DNA of 64,000 nt, from NCBI RefSeq assembly GCF_024166365.1, contig NC_064820.1, forward strand, positions 87,062,001 through 87,126,000, read 5' to 3'. This document shows positions 58,336-64,000 of this stretch, one piece after another. The notes below the pieces were generated by a model. The model worked only from the letters and a program-made list of their open reading frames with translations. It made no database searches and was not told the DNA's origin. The position numbers and the translations under genes are program-made. Source of the stretch: Elephas maximus indicus (lineage: Eukaryota > Chordata > Mammalia > Proboscidea > Elephantidae). Every line of letters starts with the position of its first letter. Position 1 is the first letter of the stretch.

Positions 58336-58665
58336 AAAGAGTATCTAAAAAAGAAAGCTATAATGTTTTGCAAATTTATAAGTTAAAATTTAAATAATTG
58401 TAGTAATTATGCAAGTTTAACAAAAAAAAGCTCACCTTGGCTAATAGTGATCTTTGGATGCACTGGGCAGGCTGGCAGGCTGTATTTCAAAACGCGTTGT
58501 TGGGAGTCATCTTTACAAGCAGTGAGTTTATGATACCCGGAACTGGCCCTCAACTTTTTGGTGCAGAAATCTGCATATCAGGAATGGTTTCTCTCTCAAA
58601 GAGGGGCCCACATTAAGCAACATCAAGGGACTCATATATGTGTGTGTGTATATATATACGTATGT
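58336..58665. other. Unassigned, ending in TG/TA microsatellite
   Basis: No exon recognised. A (TG)n(TA)n stretch at 58634-58660 precedes the SINE. Confidence 0.4.
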
Positions 58666-58805
58666 GGAGCCCTGGTGGTGGTGTAGTGGTTAAGAGGAGC
58701 TCAGCTGCTAAGCAAAAGGTCGGCAGTTCAAATCCACCAGCTGCTCTTTGGAAACCCTGTGGGGCAGTTCTACTCTGTCCTATAGAGTCCCTGTGAGTCA
58801 GAATA
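58666..58805 (+). mobile_element. AfroSINE, short form, tail lost in TA repeat
   Basis: Sense copy GGAGCCCTGGTGGTGGTGTA to CTGTGAGTCAGAAT, where it passes into ATATAAATATATAT. The terminal TCGACTCGACGGC is missing. Confidence 0.92.
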
Positions 58806-58927
58806 TATAAATATATATATATTTATCATAGATAGAATTGTCAAGTGAACTGGAATGCATCTCAGTATTATGGCTCATATTTTTCATTCTATTTTTTTAT
58901 TGTGGTAAAACATACATATAAATAACC

Positions 58928-59088
58928 AAACCCACTGGTGTAAGAGTTGATTCCGAATCATAGCAACCCTATAGGACACAGTAAAACGGCCCCATAGGAT
59001 TTCCAGGTTCTAGCTGAGGCTGGTTGATTTGAGCTGCCAATCTTTTGGTTAGCAGCCAAACTCTTAACCACTGGGCTACAAGGACTCT
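58928..59088 (-). mobile_element. AfroSINE, short form, diverged, in old L1
   Basis: Antisense copy AAACCCACTGGTGTAAGAGT to GGGCTACAAGGACTCT. An (AC)19 microsatellite at 59092-59128 follows at its head side. Confidence 0.9.

Positions 59089-59091
<3 letters not shown>

Positions 59092-59128
<37 letters not shown>
59092..59128. repeat. (AC)n microsatellite
   Basis: Uninterrupted dinucleotide repeat of about 18-19 units, likely polymorphic. Confidence 0.97.
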
Positions 59129-59130
<2 letters not shown>

Positions 59131-59545
59131 AAAATTTACCATTTTAATCATTTTTAAGTGTACAATTCAGTGGAATTAATTACATTCACAATGTTGTACC
59201 GTCATCACTTATGTTTCCAAATTTTTTCACCAGGACAAACAGAAACTCTCTACCCATAAGCAATTACTCCCCATTTCTCCCTCCCCCTAGTCCCTGGTAA
59301 CCTCTAATCTACTTTCTGTTTCTATGAATTAGCCTTTCTAGATATTTTATGTAAGTGAAGTCATACAACATTGTACTTTTATGTCTGGCTTATCTCACGT
59401 ATAATGTTTCCAGGGCTCATCCATGTTGTAGCATATATTAGAGCTTCATTCCTTTTTTATGGATATTCTAGTGTATGCATATACCACGTTTTGCTTATCC
59501 ATTCATCTTGGGTTGTTTCCATGGTGGCTTATTTATGTTTTGTAG

Positions 59546-60275
59546 ATGGCCAAATTACAATCATGTGAGTACAGAAAGAGTACAAATTCTCATGTGTAGT
59601 TGTATGAGTGAAATAGTCAATGGGATGACAAGAGTGGCATCATATGTCTCCCTCTACAATAGGGGTAGTCTTACTGTTGAGGTCAAGTTTAAAGTGTGTA
59701 GGGTAATAATTTCTCTCGGACAGTTTAACAGACATTTCCAATGTTTGCTTCACTGATCTAATGTTTTCTGTTTTTAAATTTTAATGACTGACCAGTATCT
59801 TTTCTGATTGCCATCAAGTTACAGTCAAATCTTGCAGCCTGGGGAGCCATTCTTTCTCTTTAAGGTAATTTGCCTGTCTGCTCTGATCTTTTATGAGTTG
59901 ATTTCATGTGTGAATTTGGAAAATGCTTTCTTGTACTCCTTATTTCCAAGTCCTTGGACAAAAAGCCTCCAACTACAGATAACATTATTTTGACCATCTT
60001 ATGAATGCTTGTAAAAATAGAGGAAAAAAGAAAACCCACTTTAATACCATTGTGGTTGTTTTGGTGAATTCTGCTCATACATATGCTTTCATTATTAGAT
60101 ACTTGCACTCTCAGTAGACAAACTAGTGTTCCATGTTTCCCAGTTGTGATTTTAATTGTGTTAAATTTATACATTTGGAGTGAAATTGCATATCTACAGC
60201 ATTGTCTTCCCTTTTAGGAATACAACGGACCTTCACTTTTTAAAGTCTTCAGTGAAATTTGAAATTTTCTTCTTA
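59546..60275. other. Unassigned intronic DNA
   Basis: Short frames on both strands without motifs. No exon or repeat recognised. Confidence 0.3.
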
Positions 60276-60452
60276 TAAAAAACAAAAAAACCAAACCTGT
60301 GCCATTGAGTTGCTTCTGACTCATAGTGATCCTATAGTACACAGTAGAACTGCCCCATAGGATTTCCAGGAAGTGGCTGGTGGATTTGAACTGCTGAACT
60401 TTGGTTAGCAGCCAAGCACTTAACCAGTAAGCTACCAGGGCTCCACTACGCC
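60276..60452 (-). mobile_element. AfroSINE, short form
   Basis: Antisense copy with A-rich tail on the left. Perfect 10-bp target duplication TTTCTTCTTA at 60266-60275 and 60453-60462, with 8 extra bases at the head side. Confidence 0.92.
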
Positions 60453-60462
60453 TTTCTTCTTA

Positions 60463-60866
60463 AAGGATGTATTAATTTATTTAAGTTGATTCTAGAAAAG
60501 GATAAGATAAAATAGTCATAGGTCTAGCTTTAGAATAGAGACTAGGATTTTTCTTTAAGTTCTAACAGGTTATTGCTGATGTGTAGGAAGTTATTTAGGA
60601 AGTTATTGATTTTACTAGTTATATCCTGTAACTTTTTATCTTACTGAACTGTCTTACTGGTTTTAGTAGCTTTAAAAACAATTCCTTGAAGCTTTCCATA
60701 TCATCTGAAATAATGAAAATATGGTATCTTTTCCAATATTTATGGCCTCATTTTGGTCATGTTATATTTATTATAACTTCCAAAGTAAATTTTATACTAT
60801 AGTAGCAATTGCATATACTCTTGCTTTGCAGTACCCTTTTTATACTCACAACACTCCTGTATGTAT
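60463..60866. other. Unassigned intronic DNA
   Basis: The stretch AACAGGTTATTGCTGATGTG and TATCTTACTGAACTGTCTTA hints at old L1, but it is too diverged to assign. Confidence 0.3.
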
Positions 60867-60867
60867 A

Positions 60868-61047
60868 TAAAACCCACTGCCATTGAGTCAATTCCAACTC
60901 AATAGCGACCCCACGGGGTTTCCAAGGCTGTATATCTGTACAGAAGCAGACTGCTACATCTTTCTCCTGCAGAGCCACTGGTGGTTTCCAACCTCAAGGC
61001 TTTCGGTTAGCAGTAGATTGCTTTAACCACTGTGCCACCAGGGCTCC
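60868..61047 (-). mobile_element. AfroSINE, variant III
   Basis: Antisense copy with TCCAAGGCTGTATATCTGTA and CAGACTGCTACATCTTTCTC. The body is shortened. Flanks TGTATGTATATA and TGTAAGTATATA form a 12-bp duplication with one mismatch. Confidence 0.92.
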
Positions 61048-61059
61048 CTTGTAAGTATA

Positions 61060-61205
61060 TAGGGCAGATCTTACTTTCCCTATTTTGCACCAAGATAACG
61101 TGAATAAATTTAGTAAACTTAGGCACCAAGATAACAACTGACTTGCTCAAGTGTTTAAGCTAGAATTAGAACAAGAACCAGGTCTTTGGACCACTTCAAC
61201 CCCAT
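61060..61205 (-). mobile_element. MIR SINE fragment, antisense
   Basis: AACTGACTTGCTCAAGTGTT, TAAGCTAGAATTAGAACAAG and AACCAGGTCTTTGGACC are in the order of an antisense MIR core. Diverged. Confidence 0.5.
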
Positions 61206-61299
61206 ATTTCCATATGCTACTTACCTTTATCTAAAGAATAAATTTTACATGAAGTTTAATTACATTAAGCAATCTTACACATTAGAGTTCTGTCAAATA

Positions 61300-61750
61300 A
61301 CCTCAAACTCATTGTGATCAAATCTGGGCTTATCATTTTTCAACCTCCACCTCAGTTCCTCCTTAATTCTTTGTTTTAGTAGGTGGCGCCACCCTCCTGG
61401 CTCAGGCCATGAACCTGAAGGCTTTTAGATCTTCTTGTCTCCTCAGTACAGATATCTAATGGATTGTTATGTCAGATTATTCCACCTTTAAAAATCACTC
61501 AAATTGGCTCACCTCTGCATTCCCTGCCCTTCTTTCCCATAGCCGCTATCTTTGTTCAGGCTGTTATTATTTCTGGTCTCTCTGTCTCTAATCTTGCCCT
61601 CTGCCAACCTACCTTCCACTCTGCCACAGCGATCTTATAAAATGCAATTCCAATCCATTACTCCTCTGGTTAAAATCCTTTAGTGATTCTCCATTATTTC
61701 AGGATATAGTTCAGGTTTCTCAGCTAAGCGCACAAAGCCCTTGCGTAAAA
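61300..61750 (+). mobile_element. L2 LINE fragment
   Basis: TCTCTGTCTCTAATCTTGCC, CTTCCACTCTGCCACAGCGA, TCTTATAAAATGCAATTCCA and GATTCTCCATTATTTCAGGA are diverged forms of the L2 3' half. Orientation from memory. Confidence 0.65.
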
Positions 61751-61860
61751 GAGATGTATGTACTCAAGTTTTGAGTCTAGCTTCTTTCTTTCAACATTAT
61801 GTTTGTGCCTAGTTTAATTATTAATTTATTGGGTTAGATTGCAACTCCTTTGCTTGTACC

Positions 61861-62030
61861 GTAAACCCTGGTGGCGTAGTGGTTAAGAGCTCAGCTGCTA
61901 ACCAAAAGGTCGGCGGTTCAAGTCCACCAGCTGCTCCTTGGAAACGCTGTGGGGCAGTTCTACTCTGTCCTATAGGGTCACTATGAGTTGGAATTGACTC
62001 GACAGCAGTGGGTTTGGTTTTTGATTTTTA
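61861..62030 (+). mobile_element. AfroSINE, short form
   Basis: Sense copy close to consensus: CCCTGGTGGCGTAGTGGTTA, GGTCGGCGGTTCAAGTCCAC, GACTCGACAGCAGTGGG, with tail GGTTTTTGATTTTTAG. One of the best examples of the tRNA-like box A and box B here. Confidence 0.95.
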
Positions 62031-62330
62031 GTATGTTGTTTGCCTTTGGTCGATTTGCAGATCCCTGAAATGTTTTAAAAAATTTTGTCCACTTTCATAG
62101 TTGCTTTCTTGGGAAGAGGATTTGATAATTTCCTCATCTGCCACAGTGGAAGTCCTGCCACCTAAGGCTGTGCTGTGATTTTAATTTGCGTTTTGTGAAA
62201 ATCTAGTTCAGATGAGCACTTTTTGTATGTTATTAATCATTTGGTACCTTCTTTTGTGATTTGTATGGTTAAATCTTTTGCTCATAATCATTACATATTT
62301 TTTAAAATTAAATTTAGTGAACATCACTTA
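62031..62330 (-). mobile_element. Small old L1 fragment (about 62160-62300)
   Basis: GATTTTAATTTGCGTTTTGT, GATGAGCACTTTTTGTATG and TTAAATCTTTTGCTCATAAT resemble antisense L1 ORF2 C-terminal coding. The left 130 bp are unassigned. Confidence 0.5.
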
Positions 62331-62560
62331 CTTCAGATAGGCAACTCTGCCCTTCCAAGTTTGGCTTAAGTGTCCCTGCTTGGTATTTCCATAGAGCTGT
62401 CCAGTGTACATGATGATTATCTATTTACTCGTCTAATTCCCTGTAACGGTCCAGGAGCTCCCTGGGAGCTCTATTCTTTCTATATCCTTGGTGCTTAGCA
62501 TAGTGAGCAGTCTGTATGCATTTGTTTAATTGAATTAAAATCATATGAACTGCAAAAAGA
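62331..62560 (+). mobile_element. L2 LINE 3' end
   Basis: TCTATTTACTCGTCTAATTC, GGAGCTCCCTGGGAGC, TATCCTTGGTGCTTAGCATA and GCATTTGTTTAATTGAATT follow the order of the L2 3' terminus. Confidence 0.55.
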
Positions 62561-62940
62561 GTTCAGCCAGGTTTTTTATTTGTGTAAATGCATTTCATTG
62601 TTTAATATACTGCTTGAAAGAAGTGGGTCACTGGTATTTAAAAACCTATTTGTTTTAGAAGAATTTTCATAAGATAGTGAGATAAGCTATTGAGTCCGAT
62701 GTCATAATGTAATGTCAGTGACCTCTGTGCTGCTAAATTCATTGACAAATTCTTAGTTCTCATCTGTTGAGCTTTTAGCAGCTTTTGACAGGATCGATTA
62801 TTCTTTCCTCCTTGATATATTTTCTTAATTTGGCTTCCTTACTCTTTGGTTTACCTCCTATATTACTCTTTACTCCTTTTCAGTCTCCTTTGCTGTTTTG
62901 TTTTTCTGCAACTTCGTAACATTAGTACCCAAGATTAGTG
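62561..62940. other. Unassigned intronic DNA
   Basis: No feature recognised. Confidence 0.3.
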
Positions 62941-64000
62941 CTTTGTCTTATTCTCATCTTCAGCTATTGTCATGACTCTGGAGGTCTCATTATTTAAATT
63001 TCATCCGAATGCCAATTATTCCCAAATGTATATCCCCTGCGCAGACTTCTCTCTGAATTTCCAGATTCAAAAGGCCAACTTCTTACTTGGCATTTCTACT
63101 TGGCTGTCTCCCCTTAGATCCTAAAATCAGCATGTCCATAATTAATCACCTAATCTTCCCATCCCCCCAAACTTGCTTACCCACTACCCCCAAACCAGTG
63201 TTTTCCTCCCAATTGATGGGAATTCCACCTTTTCAGTTGTTCATGTCACTTCCTTAACTCCTCTATTTTTCTCACACCCTATGTCCAATCCATTAGGAAA
63301 TCCTGCTCTCTCAGCCTTCTGAATAAACTCAGAATTGGCCATTTCTCATCATCTTTCCCACTACCACCTTGGTGTAAACCATTATCAACTCTCACTATTA
63401 TTCCTTCCTAACTAATCTGCCTGCTCCCACCCTTCCCTTCCTCTGTGGTAATGCTTTTAAAATACAAGTCATGTGTTGGTACTTCTTTGCTCAAATTGAA
63501 AGCCAAAGAGTTTACACTGGCCTATAAAATATGTGGAAATCCTGGTGGCGTAGTAGTTAAGAGCTATGGCTGCTAACCAAAAGGTCGGCAGTTCGAATTC
63601 ATCAGGTGCTCCTTGGAAACTCTATGGGGCAGTTCTACTCTGTCCTATAGGGTCACTATGAGTCTTAATCGACTCGTCGGCAAGTTTTTTTTAATAAAAT
63701 ATGTGGTCTGCTCCTTTCCCCACCTCCTTTACTGCTCTGACCTTACCTCCTATTTCTTTTCCTTTTATACTCACTCTTGTGCGATCACACTGACCTCCTT
63801 GCTAGTCCTCAAACACACAAAACATACTCCTGTTTTAGGGCCTCTCCACTTCTGCACTGGATGGCCCCTCATCTAGAATACTCTTTTTCCAGAAATGACT
63901 CACTCCCCCAGGTCCTTCATGTGTTTGTTTCATGTCACTTTCTTAATGAGGCCCCACTGATCACTCTATTCAACATTTCAATCACTTTGTTCCCCTATCT
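62941..64000 (+). mobile_element. L2 LINE, split by AfroSINE
   Basis: CT-rich blocks up to the SINE include CACACCCTATGTCCAATCCA and GTGTTGGTACTTCTTTGCTC. After it come CTTTCCCCACCTCCTTTACT, GGCCTCTCCACTTCTGCACT and CCAGGTCCTTCATGTGTTTG. This is the L2 order, continuous across the SINE. Confidence 0.65.
63537..63693 (+). mobile_element. AfroSINE, short form, perfect 13-bp target duplication
   Basis: Sense copy AAATCCTGGTGGCGTAGTAG to TCGTCGGCAAGTTTTTTTTA. Flanked by ATAAAATATGTGG at 63524-63536 and 63694-63706, identical. Inserted in L2. Confidence 0.95.

Larger units (their letters stand above)
58885..59545 (-). mobile_element. Old L1 3' region, antisense, interrupted by AfroSINE
   Basis: ATTGTGGTAAAACATACATA before the SINE, then AATAAAATTTACCATTTTAA, TTTTTAAGTGTACAATTCAG, CCCCATTTCTCCCTCCCCCT, CTCATCCATGTTGTAGCATA and TATCCATTCATCTTGGGTTG. 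This is the well-known order of an old L1 3' part read in antisense. Confidence 0.8.

Noticed and set aside
61861-61960. tRNA-like box A and box B
   Set aside because: Belongs to the AfroSINE head. It does not fold into a complete tRNA cloverleaf with an acceptor stem.
56154-64000. Search for the next ATG10 coding exon
   Set aside because: No frame with the expected following residues, and no matching acceptor/donor pair, was found. The next exon is presumably beyond the window.

Overview
The window looks like intronic DNA of a paenungulate mammal, most likely an elephant. About 30 copies of the tRNA-headed AfroSINE family are scattered through it in both orientations. There are also eight insertions of the RTE-type LINE whose 3' end these SINEs share, and two near full-length L1 elements. 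These sit over an older mammalian layer of L2, MIR, MER20, ERVL-type LTRs and decayed L1. No bacterial or viral gene organisation is present. I cannot tell elephant from manatee, dugong or hyrax by reading alone.

I recognise one host gene, ATG10 on the + strand, the E2-like enzyme of the ATG12-ATG5 conjugation pathway. A CpG island at about 2540-3330 is the likely promoter and 5' UTR exon. The first coding exon is at 27979-28098: 12 nt of 5' UTR plus 36 codons, bounded by an AG acceptor and a GTAAGA donor. The next exons lie beyond the window. The layout is therefore upstream DNA and promoter (1-3.3 kb), intron 1 (3.1-28.0 kb), exon 2, and the first 36 kb of intron 2.

Intron 1 holds an hAT-type fold-back element (5086-5576), a MER20, a minus-strand L1 (7377-15258), RTE pieces, LTRs and L2. 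Intron 2 holds an ERVL/MaLR-like LTR (29363-29882), a mosaic of old L1 (31.1-33.3 kb) and a plus-strand L1 with target-site duplications (33758-41468). It also holds an RTE cluster (42.4-50.1 kb) with a twin-primed copy facing a near full-length opposite copy, an AC/AT microsatellite carrying another RTE (54.8-56.15 kb), and L2 in the last 3 kb.

Every retrotransposon ORF I could read is broken by frameshifts, stops, deletions or nested SINEs, so none looks autonomous. I found no novel gene system. The best observations are structural: the hAT fold-back element, twin-priming inversions, a large tail-to-tail RTE inverted repeat, L1 5' UTR tandem monomers, tail-only homopolymer insertions with duplicated target sites, and opposed L1s flanking the first coding exon of ATG10.
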